This document shows positions 18,826-27,429 of a stretch of DNA of 64,000 nucleotides, piece by piece. Origin of the DNA: Burkholderiales bacterium. GTDB lineage: Bacteria; Pseudomonadota; Gammaproteobacteria; Burkholderiales; Burkholderiaceae_C. The notes beneath the pieces are model-generated. The model worked only from the letters and a program-made list of their open reading frames with translations, was not told where the DNA came from and did not search any database. Where the stretch lies: the NCBI GenBank assembly GCA_028868855.1, contig JAGWTR010000003.1, positions 310,001 to 374,000 on the forward strand. The letters run 5' to 3'. The position numbers were made by a program, and so were the translations under genes. Every line of letters begins with the position of its first letter. The first letter of the stretch is position 1.

Positions 18826-21334
18826 CGGTGAAGTTGGGCAGGGCACTCGGTGTCGACAGGACGCTGTTGTCTTCACGCAGCAGTCGGTAGCCGGGGATAT
18901 TGTCCTTCAAGGCGCGCAAGGGGCTGGAGCCCAGTCGGGATAGTCCCACCAGTTCCAGTTGGAACATGAAGCGGGTGCTGGCCTGGGCACGCCCCACCGA
19001 GACACGCTCGGCGACGAAACGGCCGATCCAGCAACCGGCGTCGTATTCAAGGCCCAGCAGGGAATCGGTGAGTCGGTTGTCGCGCGTGCTGAAGTCTAGT
19101 CGGCCCACGCTGTACCACGTGCCCTGGCAACCCGTGCCGCCGGCGGCTGAGGCGTCCCGGTTGAGGCTGCGCGTTGCGGCCATGGCCTGTTGTGCCAGAG
19201 ATTCGTCCAGCGGGGGCTTGTTTCCGAAGATGGGCCATTGCCAGCCCAGCGCCACCTGTTCGCTGCTGTCGCGGGTGTATCTGTAATTAACGTTCACAGT
19301 GCGCCAGGCGCCGGGCGAATAGCGCACCCCGGCCACGGCGCGCTCGGTGCTGTGGTCTTTCGCGCTGAATTGCGCCGTGCCATCCAGGCTCCAGTGCGGG
19401 GCCACGCTGGTCGAGCCCAGCAGCAGCAGGGCCGACAGCCTCTGCGTGGCGGGTTCGGCGTCGTTGGGGCGCACCCGCTGGTCGGCAAACAGCACTTTCT
19501 GGAACACGCCCAGGCGCATGGTCTCGGCGCCGGTCGAGGGCTCGATCAGGCGGCTGGTCACCCCCAGGGTGACTTGGTTGGCGTCGGAGATGCGGTCCAC
19601 GCCGGTGAAGTCGTTTTCACTGAAGATCGAATACTGGTTCAGGTCACGCGGGGCGGTGTCAAAGAGGGGCAGCCCCGATTGATCGGTGTATGGCGTGTAG
19701 ACATACAGCGCGCGCGGCTCCAGGGTCTGGATCATGTCGCGGCCGAAGAAGCGGGCCGGACGCTCCAGGGTGAGGCCGCTGTCCAGACTCGCCGTGGGGA
19801 TCAGGCGTGTGGCATTGCGCTGCCCACTGGCGAGCGGGAGGTCCAGCGCATAGCTCACGCCGCGCAAGCTGAGTCGGGGCGTCAAGGTGATGCTGCTGGA
19901 CCCCATGGGCCGCTCCAATTGGGCCACGGCGTGGACGCGGTCGCCGCCGGTCTGGGCCGGGTCGGTGTTGCTGAAGCGATTGAACTCGGTCTGCAAGGTC
20001 CAGGCCCAGCCGTTCTGCGTGTCGCCACGGCTGCGCACGCCCAGTTGCGGTTCGCGCTGGTACGGATTGATGATCTGCGTGGCGGCGTCCGCGCTGGGGT
20101 CGAGGTCGCGCAGCGTCTGCCACTTCTGAATGTTGGCGTACAGCGTGGTCTGGGTCGCGCCCAGGCCCCAGTCGCGGTCGCTGATCTGGCGTTCGATGCT
20201 GGCATGGCTGTCGTACAGGCGCGGCGTCAAGGACGAGGGCAGGCCGCGCGGGAAATCTTTCCAGTAGTCGTCGTCCGACACGCGGCGCCAGCGCAGGTCG
20301 TAGTTGGTCACGGTGGGCGATCCCAGCGTGTTCAGGTCACCCGCGTGCTTCAAATCCACCAGCCCGCGCGAGCGCATCGCAACGCCATCATTGGGCAGGC
20401 CATACACATGCAGCGAACCGGTGTCGTGCGGCGCCAGGTAGCGGTAGTCGGCGTCCAGTCCCATGCCGCGCCGCGTGGCCAGCACCGGGGTGAGCGTGAG
20501 GTCCTTGTCGGGCGCGATGTTCCAGTAATAGGGCTCGGCCAGCTCGAAACCGCTCTTGTTGTCGATGTCGAAGCTGGGCGGTAGCCAGCCTGACTTGCGG
20601 GCGTCGGTGAGTGGGAAGGTCAGCACCGGCGCGCCCAGGATGGGCACGCCCATGAAGCGGATCACGGCGCCTTCAGCGCGGCCCTCGTTGGCGTCCACAT
20701 CCAGGGTCACGCGGCGGGTGCTCAGCACCCAGTCCTGCGCACCGGGGCTGCCGTCGGCCGTGTTCTCTGGTGTGCAGCTGCTGTACGTGGCGTTGGTGGC
20801 GCGCAAGCGGTTCGAGCCCAGGAACTCCACCAGGTCGGCCTGCCCACCCGCGCCGGTGCGGGCAAAGCGGTAGGTCGGGTGAATGAATTCGCCTTCCAGG
20901 GTGTCGAGCCTGAGCGTCAGCTCGGGTCCGCTGAAGACATCACCCCGGCGGTTGATGCGCACATGGCCCAGCGCCCGTGCGGTGTTGTCGGCCTGGCTGT
21001 GGGTGACTTCATCGGCGTGCAGGGTCAGGTCGCCCTGGCGCAGCCGGACCGATCCCGTGGCCCGCACGCGCTCATCGGGCTGGCCTTCAAGGTTGTCGGC
21101 CTCGAAGAACAAGGGCAGGGCATGACGGTCCTGCCCCGCGAGCGGAACATCCAGGCTGAACGACAGGCGCGATGGTTCGACTGGCCCTGACAAGGCCGGG
21201 GCGCCATCGGGTGCGGTGGTCACGGCATCGCCCCAGGCAGGGGGGCTGGCCAGCGCGACGAACGCCAGGGCCGCGGCCAGTGCAATGGGCGTCCAGCGGG
21301 CGGACAAAGGGGGGCGGTGAGTGGGTCGGGTCAC
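18818..21334 (-). CDS. lptD: LPS-assembly outer-membrane protein LptD
   Basis: The LptD barrel, with LptE, inserts lipopolysaccharide into the outer leaflet. It shows a signal peptide (ALAAALAFVALASPPAWG), an OstA-like periplasmic domain with LEGQPDERVRATGSVRLRQ near residue 80 and a long C-terminal barrel. The three visible Cys (SSCTPEN, GTGCQG, DAGCWIG) would allow the inter-domain disulfide known in the family, which in E. coli uses four. The length of 838 aa is normal. It is the promoter-proximal gene of lptD-surA-rsmA-cca and is transcribed divergently from the sugar kinase gene. Confidence 0.95.
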   Translation of the reverse strand: MTRPTHRPPLSARWTPIALAAALAFVALASPPAWGDAVTTAPDGAPALSGPVEPSRLSFSLDVPLAGQDRHALPLFFEADNLEGQPDERVRATGSVRLRQGDLTLHADEVTHSQADNTARALGHVRINRRGDVFSGPELTLRLDTLEGEFIHPTYRFARTGAGGQADLVEFLGSNRLRATNATYSSCTPENTADGSPGAQDWVLSTRRVTLDVDANEGRAEGAVIRFMGVPILGAPVLTFPLTDARKSGWLPPSFDIDNKSGFELAEPYYWNIAPDKDLTLTPVLATRRGMGLDADYRYLAPHDTGSLHVYGLPNDGVAMRSRGLVDLKHAGDLNTLGSPTVTNYDLRWRRVSDDDYWKDFPRGLPSSLTPRLYDSHASIERQISDRDWGLGATQTTLYANIQKWQTLRDLDPSADAATQIINPYQREPQLGVRSRGDTQNGWAWTLQTEFNRFSNTDPAQTGGDRVHAVAQLERPMGSSSITLTPRLSLRGVSYALDLPLASGQRNATRLIPTASLDSGLTLERPARFFGRDMIQTLEPRALYVYTPYTDQSGLPLFDTAPRDLNQYSIFSENDFTGVDRISDANQVTLGVTSRLIEPSTGAETMRLGVFQKVLFADQRVRPNDAEPATQRLSALLLLGSTSVAPHWSLDGTAQFSAKDHSTERAVAGVRYSPGAWRTVNVNYRYTRDSSEQVALGWQWPIFGNKPPLDESLAQQAMAATRSLNRDASAAGGTGCQGTWYSVGRLDFSTRDNRLTDSLLGLEYDAGCWIGRFVAERVSVGRAQASTRFMFQLELVGLSRLGSSPLRALKDNIPGYRLLREDNSVLSTPSALPNFTDD

Positions 21335-21393
21335 GGTGTGGTGAGCGGGCGCTGTCCTGGAGAAAGGGGCGCCGCTTCGGCAGCGGCCTTGCC

Positions 21394-21399
21394 TACAAT
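21394..21399 (+). promoter_or_regulatory. Putative -10 element (TACAAT) for the AmgK-like gene
   Basis: TACAAT in the context GCCTACAATCGG lies in the lptD/amgK divergent gap. A transcript would start near 21406. No good -35 lies at the right distance, so this is tentative. Its position favours the downstream ATG (21462) as the kinase start. Confidence 0.35.
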
Positions 21400-21461
21400 C
21401 GGCAGATTATTTCATGGGGCCGGCGCAAATCGGCTTCTCAGTGTTGTCAGTGTTGCCGGCC

Positions 21462-22571
21462 ATGACCATCGATCCCACCTCGTCGCCCCTTTCATCCGCC
21501 ATCACCTGGGCCGATCCGGCTCGTGAGCGCGCGTTTCACCAGTGGTTGAGTGGCGTGGCGCGCAGCCACGACCTGCGACCCGAGTCCTTGCGCGCAGCCA
21601 GCGCCGACGCCAGTTTTCGGCGCTACTTCCGTGTCGACACCGCCAGCAATGGGGCGACTCCCGCGTCCCTCATCATCATGGACGCGCCGCCGCAGCACGA
21701 GGACTGCCATCCCTTCGTGGCCGTGGCGCGCTTGCTGCACAGCGGCGGGGTGCGCGTGCCTGAGGTGCTGGCCTGGGACGAGGCGCAGGGTTTTTTGCTG
21801 CTGACCGACCTGGGGGAGCACACCTTCTTGTCGACGCTGGACGTGAACGCGCCCGATGCCCCGGCGAACCGCGCCCGCTACGGCGCCGCGCTGGAGGAGT
21901 TGCTGCGCTTGCAGGCCGTGGCCGCACCCGACAGCCTCCCCCCCTATGACGACGCCTTGTTGCAGCGCGAACTCGACCTCTTCCCCGACTGGTACCTGAA
22001 GCAACTGCGTGGGCAGAGCCTGAGCCCCGAGCAGCTTGCCATGCTGGACAAAACCTTTGCGCTGATCAAGGCCCAGGTGCTGGCGCAACCGACCGTGCTG
22101 GTGCATCGCGACTATCACAGCCGCAACCTAATGGTGGACCCGCTGGACGCCACAGCACGCCCCGGCGTCATCGACTTCCAGGACGCGGTGCGCGGCCCGA
22201 TCACCTACGACCTGGTGTCGCTGTTGCGCGATGCCTATGTGTTCTGGGACGAAGAAACCCAGCTTGACTACGGCATCCGCTATTGGCAGGCGGCGCGCAA
22301 GATCGGCCTGCCCATGCCGGACGATTTCGGCGATTTCTGGCGCGATGTGGAGTGGATGGGCTTGCAGCGCCACCTCAAGGTGCTGGGCATTTTTGCCCGC
22401 CTGGCCCTGCGCGACGGCAAGCAAGGCTATCTGAGCGACATCCCTCGGGTCTGGACCCATGCTCATAAAGTGTGCACTCGCTATCAAGGATTGGGGCCAC
22501 TGGCCAAACTCCTGGAGGCGGCCGAGGCCAGCACGATGGGCATTCAACGCACCGTGGGATACACCTTTTGA
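21462..22571 (+). CDS. amgK: Aminoglycoside phosphotransferase-fold kinase, likely AmgK
   Basis: AmgK phosphorylates the anomeric carbon of MurNAc/GlcNAc in the cell-wall recycling route found in Pseudomonas and many betaproteobacteria. The protein has the APH fold: nucleotide loop near the N-terminus (ADASFRRYFRV), Brenner motif VLVHRDYHSRNLM and the metal-binding IDFQDAVRGP. The position divergent from lptD is typical. The partner murU does not follow; the next gene is an RNA helicase. The ATG at 21462 was preferred over 21414, which would sit almost on the predicted transcript start. The length is 369 aa. The family is certain, the substrate is inferred from context. Confidence 0.82.
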   Translation: MTIDPTSSPLSSAITWADPARERAFHQWLSGVARSHDLRPESLRAASADASFRRYFRVDTASNGATPASLIIMDAPPQHEDCHPFVAVARLLHSGGVRVPEVLAWDEAQGFLLLTDLGEHTFLSTLDVNAPDAPANRARYGAALEELLRLQAVAAPDSLPPYDDALLQRELDLFPDWYLKQLRGQSLSPEQLAMLDKTFALIKAQVLAQPTVLVHRDYHSRNLMVDPLDATARPGVIDFQDAVRGPITYDLVSLLRDAYVFWDEETQLDYGIRYWQAARKIGLPMPDDFGDFWRDVEWMGLQRHLKVLGIFARLALRDGKQGYLSDIPRVWTHAHKVCTRYQGLGPLAKLLEAAEASTMGIQRTVGYTF

Positions 22572-22603
22572 CAGCAGGGTTGCATAAGTTTTGAGCAAAG
22601 GGG

Positions 22604-22609
22604 GATAAT
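22604..22609 (+). promoter_or_regulatory. Putative -10 element (GATAAT) just ahead of rhlE
   Basis: GATAAT with a weak TTGCAT -35 at 22580-22585 (18-bp spacer). A TTGACA at 22568-22573 is too far upstream to pair with it (30 bp). The ATG lies 9 bases after the box, leaving a leader of only a few nucleotides. Confidence 0.4.
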
Positions 22610-22618
22610 GCTCGGTTG

Positions 22619-24145
22619 ATGAATCAAAACACCTCCCCTGCGGCAGAGTTGCCGCCGACCAGCGAACCGGCTGGTGAAGATCGCCCGTGCTTTGACACGC
22701 TGCCCCTTGATCCCAAGCTCCTGCGCGCCATCGTGACGCAGGGCTACGCCACCATGACGCCCATCCAGTCCAAGGCCATCCCCTTGGTGCTGGAAGGTCG
22801 CGACGTGATGGGCGCGGCGCAAACCGGCACCGGCAAAACCGCCGCGTTCTCGATTCCTCTGCTTCAAAAGATGTTGAAGCACGAGAACCCGAGCGCCTCG
22901 CCCGCCCGCCATCCGGTGCGAGCCATCGTGCTCGCCCCCACTCGCGAATTGGCCGTGCAGGTCGCCGCCAACGTCAAGGCCTACGCCAAGCAGACCAATC
23001 TGCGCGTGGCCGTGGTGTTCGGTGGCATGAACATGAAAGAGCAGACGATCGAGCTCAAGGCCGGCGTCGAGGTGCTGATTGCCACCCCGGGCCGCCTGAT
23101 CGACCACATCGAAGCCAAAAACTGCAACCTTGGCCAGGTCGAGTACGTGGTGCTCGATGAGGCCGACCGCATGCTGGACATCGGCTTCCTGCCGGATCTG
23201 CAGCGCATCCTGAGTTACCTGCCCAAGCAGCGCCAGACCCTGCTGTTCTCGGCCACCTTCTCGCCCGAGATCAAGAAGCTGGCGCAGAGCTATTTGCAAG
23301 ACCCCATCCTGGTCGAAACGGCGCGTCCCAATGAGACCGCAACCAACGTTGAACAGCGCTTCTACCGCACCACCGACGACGACAAGCGCGCCGTGATTCG
23401 CCAGATCCTGCGCGAACGCGGCATCACGCAAAGCATCGTCTTCGTGAACTCCAAGCTGGGCGCGGCGCGGCTGGCCCGCTCGTTTGAACGCGATGGCCTG
23501 CGCACCTCGGCCCTGCACGGCGACAAGTCGCAAGACGAGCGACTGAAAGCCCTGGAGGCCTTCAAACGTGGTGAAGTCGATCTGCTGGTGGCCACCGATG
23601 TGGCCGCGCGCGGTCTGGACATCGCGGCCTTGCCGGCGGTGTTCAACTTCGACATTCCGTTTGGCGCTGAAGACTATGTGCACCGCATTGGCCGCACGGG
23701 CCGCGCCGGGGCCTCAGGCCTGGCGGTGTCCCTGGTGACGTCGTCGGATGCCCGCTTGATGGCCGACATCGAAAAGCTGATCAAGAAAAAGATCGAAGTC
23801 GAGCCCTTCGAGCTTGAAGGCGAGCGCCGTCCGGCCCGCCGTGAACAGCGCTACGACGAGCGTGGCGACAGCCGCAGCGAGGCCTTCGCGGCTTCCGATG
23901 CGACACGCGACGCTGCGCGTGAATCCCGAGAAACTCGACCCGTACGCCCGGCGCGACCGGCTTATCGCCGTGCCGAGTCCGTTGATCCGTTCTTCAACAA
24001 ACCCTACGAACCGGCGCCCGATGCCGATCCGGTCTGGGAAGACAAGACGGCCGCTGCGGGGGCCAGCAGCAGCGTATCGCGCTTCATCAAGCCCAGGCGC
24101 AAAGTGGCGGCTTTGTTGGGTGGCTTCGGGACTGTGCGTCGGTGA
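22619..24145 (+). CDS. rhlE: DEAD-box ATP-dependent RNA helicase, RhlE-like
   Basis: Helicase used in RNA remodelling and degradation or ribosome assembly. Motifs in order are the Q motif (GYATMTPIQSKAIP), I AQTGTGKT, Ia PTRELAVQ, II LDEADRMLD, III SAT, IV to VI up to HRIGRTGRAG. The Arg/Glu-rich C-terminal tail is low-complexity and typical of RhlE-type proteins. The ATG at 22619 begins MNQNTSP; about 25 residues precede the helicase core. A GATAAT box at 22604-22609 would place the transcript start almost on the ATG, so the mRNA may be nearly leaderless or the real start may lie downstream. Confidence 0.92.
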   Translation: MNQNTSPAAELPPTSEPAGEDRPCFDTLPLDPKLLRAIVTQGYATMTPIQSKAIPLVLEGRDVMGAAQTGTGKTAAFSIPLLQKMLKHENPSASPARHPVRAIVLAPTRELAVQVAANVKAYAKQTNLRVAVVFGGMNMKEQTIELKAGVEVLIATPGRLIDHIEAKNCNLGQVEYVVLDEADRMLDIGFLPDLQRILSYLPKQRQTLLFSATFSPEIKKLAQSYLQDPILVETARPNETATNVEQRFYRTTDDDKRAVIRQILRERGITQSIVFVNSKLGAARLARSFERDGLRTSALHGDKSQDERLKALEAFKRGEVDLLVATDVAARGLDIAALPAVFNFDIPFGAEDYVHRIGRTGRAGASGLAVSLVTSSDARLMADIEKLIKKKIEVEPFELEGERRPARREQRYDERGDSRSEAFAASDATRDAARESRETRPVRPARPAYRRAESVDPFFNKPYEPAPDADPVWEDKTAAAGASSSVSRFIKPRRKVAALLGGFGTVRR

Positions 24146-24161
24146 GGCGCTGGTCGGCGAA

Positions 24162-25097
24162 TCAACTGAGTTGGTTCGCCTGGCGCCAGATCGATGGTGC
24201 TTCGCCATATTCGCGTTTGAACGCCTGGCTGAACGCCGCCTCTGAGGCATAGCCGACCTGTTCGGCAATCTTGCTGACGGTCAGGGGCGTGCTGCGCAAC
24301 TGGCGCGCGGCCAGTCGCATGCGATGGCGCGTCAGGTAGGTCAGGGGGGGCTCGCCCAGGGTATGGCCGAATCGATCGGCAAATGCGGATCGGGATAAGC
24401 AGGCGTGCTGCGCCAACTCCGGGACGGTCCAGTTGTGGTCGGGCTGTTGGTGCATGCGCGCCAGGGCGGTCGACAAGGCCTTGTCCTTGAGGGCGGCCAG
24501 CCAGTTGCCCGATCCCTCGGGCACCGACTCCACATAGCCCCGCAAGCACTCGATCAACAGGATGTCCCCCACTCGGTTCAAGATCGCTTGTTGGGCGGGC
24601 CGCACGGCGGCAATTTCCTGTTCTAGAAACTGAATGCCGATGGCCAGCCACAAGGGCGGCACGCTGCTGCCTGATTGGACGTGCATCACGCTGGGCAGGG
24701 CGGTGATCAAGGGGGCCGCCATGTCAACGTCAAAGCGGGCGTGACCGCTGATGAGGTGGCAGACCGAGCCGCCGCCTTGTTGTTGCACCGGGGTGAGATC
24801 GGACTGGTCCATATAGGGCAGCAAGTCGATCGGCTCGGCGCCACTTTGCGGCTTGTCCTTGATCGTGTGCGCCATGCCTCCCGGCAAGATGACCAGGTCG
24901 CCCGCTTCAATCAAGACGGGCGCTTCACGCTCGCGCATCAGCCAGGCCTGACCTTGCGTCACCACGTGAAAACACGCCAGTCCGGGCGTGGCCAGGTGCC
25001 AGGCCCAGGGGGCCGACATTTCAGTGTGGGTGAACACCACACCACCAAAGTGCATGTCGTCCAGGATGAGGCTGAGGCTGTCCATGGGGCGCAGCAT
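24162..25097 (-). CDS. AraC-family transcriptional regulator with cupin-like sensor domain
   Basis: The N-terminal half is a cupin-like effector domain (FHVVTQGQAWLMRE and AGDLVILPGGMAHTIKD). The C-terminal AraC/XylS double helix-turn-helix contains SRSAFADRFGHTLGEPP and VGYASEAAFSQAFKREYGE. The start could be 25097 (MLRPMDSL) or 25085. The gene is divergent from alkB across a gap of about 150 bp, so it is a candidate regulator of the alkane monooxygenase. The effector is unknown; neighbourhood is the only evidence for the target. It converges with rhlE. Confidence 0.88.
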   Translation of the reverse strand: MLRPMDSLSLILDDMHFGGVVFTHTEMSAPWAWHLATPGLACFHVVTQGQAWLMREREAPVLIEAGDLVILPGGMAHTIKDKPQSGAEPIDLLPYMDQSDLTPVQQQGGGSVCHLISGHARFDVDMAAPLITALPSVMHVQSGSSVPPLWLAIGIQFLEQEIAAVRPAQQAILNRVGDILLIECLRGYVESVPEGSGNWLAALKDKALSTALARMHQQPDHNWTVPELAQHACLSRSAFADRFGHTLGEPPLTYLTRHRMRLAARQLRSTPLTVSKIAEQVGYASEAAFSQAFKREYGEAPSIWRQANQLS

Positions 25098-25251
25098 CGC
25101 ATGTCGGTTGGCCCTTGGGCATCGGGGTAAATATTGAGGGTTTACGCGCAATCGATGCCGGCGTTTGAATAAAGTCGTTCGGCTTTCCAAGTCTTCCGCA
25201 AAAGAGGGGATCGCCAGACACTGGCTCATCGAATTGATGGAGATCAAGAAC
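25098..25251. promoter_or_regulatory. Divergent control region between the AraC-type regulator and alkB
   Basis: This 154-bp gap is visibly more AT-rich than its surroundings (GGTAAATATTGAGGGTTT near 25130-25146 and TTTGAATAAAG near 25164-25174). It should hold both promoters and any AraC operator, but I could not assign -35/-10 pairs or a clear direct-repeat operator. A GGAG at 25239-25242 serves as the alkB ribosome site. Confidence 0.45.
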
Positions 25252-26433
25252 ATGAGCAATGCAGCCGCGGCGTCGCCACCCTGGACGGACAACAAGCGCT
25301 ACATCTGGCAACTGGGCATGGCCGTGCCGGTGCTGGCCGCGATCGGCCTGTGGTCGATCTGGCGGTTCCACTCGGCCTATGGCATGTGGGCCTTGTTTGT
25401 GTTTTTCTACGTCTGCATTCCGGCCATGGACTGGCTGGTGGGGGAGGATCGTGCCAATCCGCCCGACTCCATGGTGGCGGATCTGGAAAACGACCGCTAT
25501 TACAGCTGGATCCTGTATGCCTTTGCCCCCCTGCAATACGGCGTCTTGATCTTGGGCGCGTATTTGGCCGCCACGATCGACCTGAGCTGGTACGACATGC
25601 TGGGATTGATGGTCGGCGTGGGCATCGTGGGCGGCTTTGGCATCAACACGGGCCACGAGTTGGGTCACAAAAAGGATGCTTTTGATCGCTGGCTGGCCCG
25701 CATCTGTCTGGCGCAAACGGGCTACGGGCACTTCTATGTGGAGCACAACCGCGGCCACCACAAGAATGTGTCGACGCCGGTGGACCCCGCCACGTCCCGC
25801 ATGGGTGAAATCTTCTGGACCTTCCTGCCCCGTTCGGTCATTGGCAGCGTGCGTTCAGCCTGGCATCTGGAGTCCGAGCGTTTGGCGCGCCAAGGGCGTT
25901 CCGCCTGGAGCGTGCACAACGAGAACCTGCAGGCCTGGGCCATGACGGCGGTGCTGTTTGGCGCGCTGACAGCCTGGCTGGGCCCCAAGGTGCTGCCCTT
26001 CCTGGTGGTGCAAGCGGTGTACGGCTTCTCTTTGTTGGAGGTGGTGAACTACCTGGAGCACTATGGCCTGCTGCGTCGCCAAGGCAAGGACGGCCGCTAT
26101 GAGCGCTGCCTGCCGGAGCACTCATGGAACAGCAACCACATCGTGACCAATGTGTTCCTGTATCACCTGCAACGCCACTCGGATCACCATGCCCACCCGA
26201 CCCGCAAGTACCAGGCCTTGCGACACTTTGAGAACGCACCTCAGTTGCCGTCCGGTTACGCCGCCATGCTGTTGCTGGCCTATGTGCCACCGCTGTGGTT
26301 CAAGGTGATGGACAAGCGTTTGATTCAGCACTATCGGGGGGACTTCTCGCGCATCCATGTGCACGAACCCAGGCGCCAGGCCTTGATGGCCAAGTATGGC
26401 GATTACGCCAAACAGCAGCAGGCACGGGCTTGA
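25252..26433 (+). CDS. alkB: Alkane 1-monooxygenase AlkB
   Basis: Membrane di-iron enzyme that hydroxylates the terminal carbon of medium-chain n-alkanes with electrons from rubredoxin. The histidine motifs are HELGHKK (135-141), EHNRGHHKNV (164-173), the AlkB-specific EHYG (269-272) and LQRHSDHHAHP (306-316). About six membrane helices are visible. The start at 25252 follows GGAG by 9 bases and gives 393 aa, the usual size; an ATG at 25165 in the same frame would add a Lys-rich stretch with no family match. The rubredoxin gene follows after two bases. The substrate range cannot be read from the sequence. Confidence 0.95.
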   Translation: MSNAAAASPPWTDNKRYIWQLGMAVPVLAAIGLWSIWRFHSAYGMWALFVFFYVCIPAMDWLVGEDRANPPDSMVADLENDRYYSWILYAFAPLQYGVLILGAYLAATIDLSWYDMLGLMVGVGIVGGFGINTGHELGHKKDAFDRWLARICLAQTGYGHFYVEHNRGHHKNVSTPVDPATSRMGEIFWTFLPRSVIGSVRSAWHLESERLARQGRSAWSVHNENLQAWAMTAVLFGALTAWLGPKVLPFLVVQAVYGFSLLEVVNYLEHYGLLRRQGKDGRYERCLPEHSWNSNHIVTNVFLYHLQRHSDHHAHPTRKYQALRHFENAPQLPSGYAAMLLLAYVPPLWFKVMDKRLIQHYRGDFSRIHVHEPRRQALMAKYGDYAKQQQARA

Positions 26434-26435
26434 CC

Positions 26436-26615
26436 ATGGCGGGGACACAGCAATGGCAATGCGGCAGTTGCCAGTACACCTATGACGAGGCCCAGGGCGT
26501 CGAGTTCGATCACATCGCGCCGGGCACCGCGTGGTCCGAGGTGCCGCACGAATGGACCTGTCCCGACTGCGGCGCCTCCAAGGAGGACTTCATGGCCTTG
26601 CAGGCCGCAGCCTGA
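26436..26615 (+). CDS. rubA: Rubredoxin (electron donor for AlkB)
   Basis: A 59-residue one-iron rubredoxin with CGSC (C9, C12) and CPDC (C42, C45) ligand pairs and the conserved YTYD and PDCGASKEDF surroundings. It carries electrons from a rubredoxin reductase to AlkB; no reductase gene lies in the window. The ATG at 26436 follows the alkB stop by two bases, giving a clear two-gene operon. A longer in-frame reading through alkB is not meaningful. Confidence 0.95.
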   Translation: MAGTQQWQCGSCQYTYDEAQGVEFDHIAPGTAWSEVPHEWTCPDCGASKEDFMALQAAA

Positions 26616-26625
26616 GGCGCGCAGA

Positions 26626-27429
26626 TCACGGGATTTCAGCGGCCCCCATGCGCGCCGCGATCGTGGCGCCCCGGCCGGTGACATAGGCCGAACCGGGGTT
26701 CTTCTCGAAGCGCTTGGGGGCGGGTAGCATGACGGCCAGCCGCGCCGCCTGATAAGGGCTCAGTTGGCTGGCATCGACCCGGTTGTAATGGCGGGCGGCC
26801 GCTTGCGCGCCAAAAAGGCCTTCACCCCATTCCACGTTGTTGAGGTAGATGGTCAGGATGCGGTCTTTGCCCAGCAGGCCTTCGAGCATGAAGGTGATGA
26901 CAAATTCCTGGCCCTTGCGCAGCAGATTGCGTTCACTGCTGAGGAACAGGTTCTTGGCCAGTTGCTGGGTGATGGTCGAGCCGCCGATGATCTTGGGCAT
27001 GGGCGCGAGGGCCGTGCTGGCGGGGGGGGTGGGCGGCTTGCGGCCGCGTGCCCTGGCGCGGGCCACGGTGCGCTCATAGCGGGCTTGCGCCTGCTGGTGG
27101 GCCTTGTCGGCACGTGCCTGGGCCTGGTTGTTGCGCCGCCAGGCGTTTTCCACGGCGTCCCACTCCACACCGCTGTGGTCGACAAAGTTGGCGTCTTCGG
27201 AGGCGATCACGGCGCGGCGCAGGTTGTCCGAAATCTGATCGCGGTCACGCCACTCCTGCGACCACATCACCCGGCCTTGTTCGCGCAGCAGGCGCGCGAT
27301 TTCACTGCGCTGAAAGGTGGTCGATTGCGGCGCGACGACACGCATCAGGGCAATGCGACCCGCGAAGTAGAGTTGCAAGGCGATGCTGGCCAGCACCATC
27401 AGCGCGAGGACTCTCCACGCCGATCGCAT
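26626..27429 (-). CDS. mtgA: Monofunctional peptidoglycan glycosyltransferase MtgA
   Basis: GT51 enzyme that polymerises lipid II into glycan strands; anchored by one N-terminal membrane segment (about residues 7-27). GT51 marks include VIASEDANFVDHSGVEWDA with the catalytic Glu, GGSTITQQLAKNLFLS, RKGQEFVITFMLE and KDRILTIYLNNVEWG. A basic Gln/Arg/Ala-rich segment (about residues 101-145) interrupts the domain before GGSTITQQ; similar insertions occur in other Burkholderiales. The length is 267 aa. The ATG overlaps the aroE stop (ATGA). The coding strand has a run of eight C within this insertion. Confidence 0.94.
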   Translation of the reverse strand: MRSAWRVLALMVLASIALQLYFAGRIALMRVVAPQSTTFQRSEIARLLREQGRVMWSQEWRDRDQISDNLRRAVIASEDANFVDHSGVEWDAVENAWRRNNQAQARADKAHQQAQARYERTVARARARGRKPPTPPASTALAPMPKIIGGSTITQQLAKNLFLSSERNLLRKGQEFVITFMLEGLLGKDRILTIYLNNVEWGEGLFGAQAAARHYNRVDASQLSPYQAARLAVMLPAPKRFEKNPGSAYVTGRGATIAARMGAAEIP

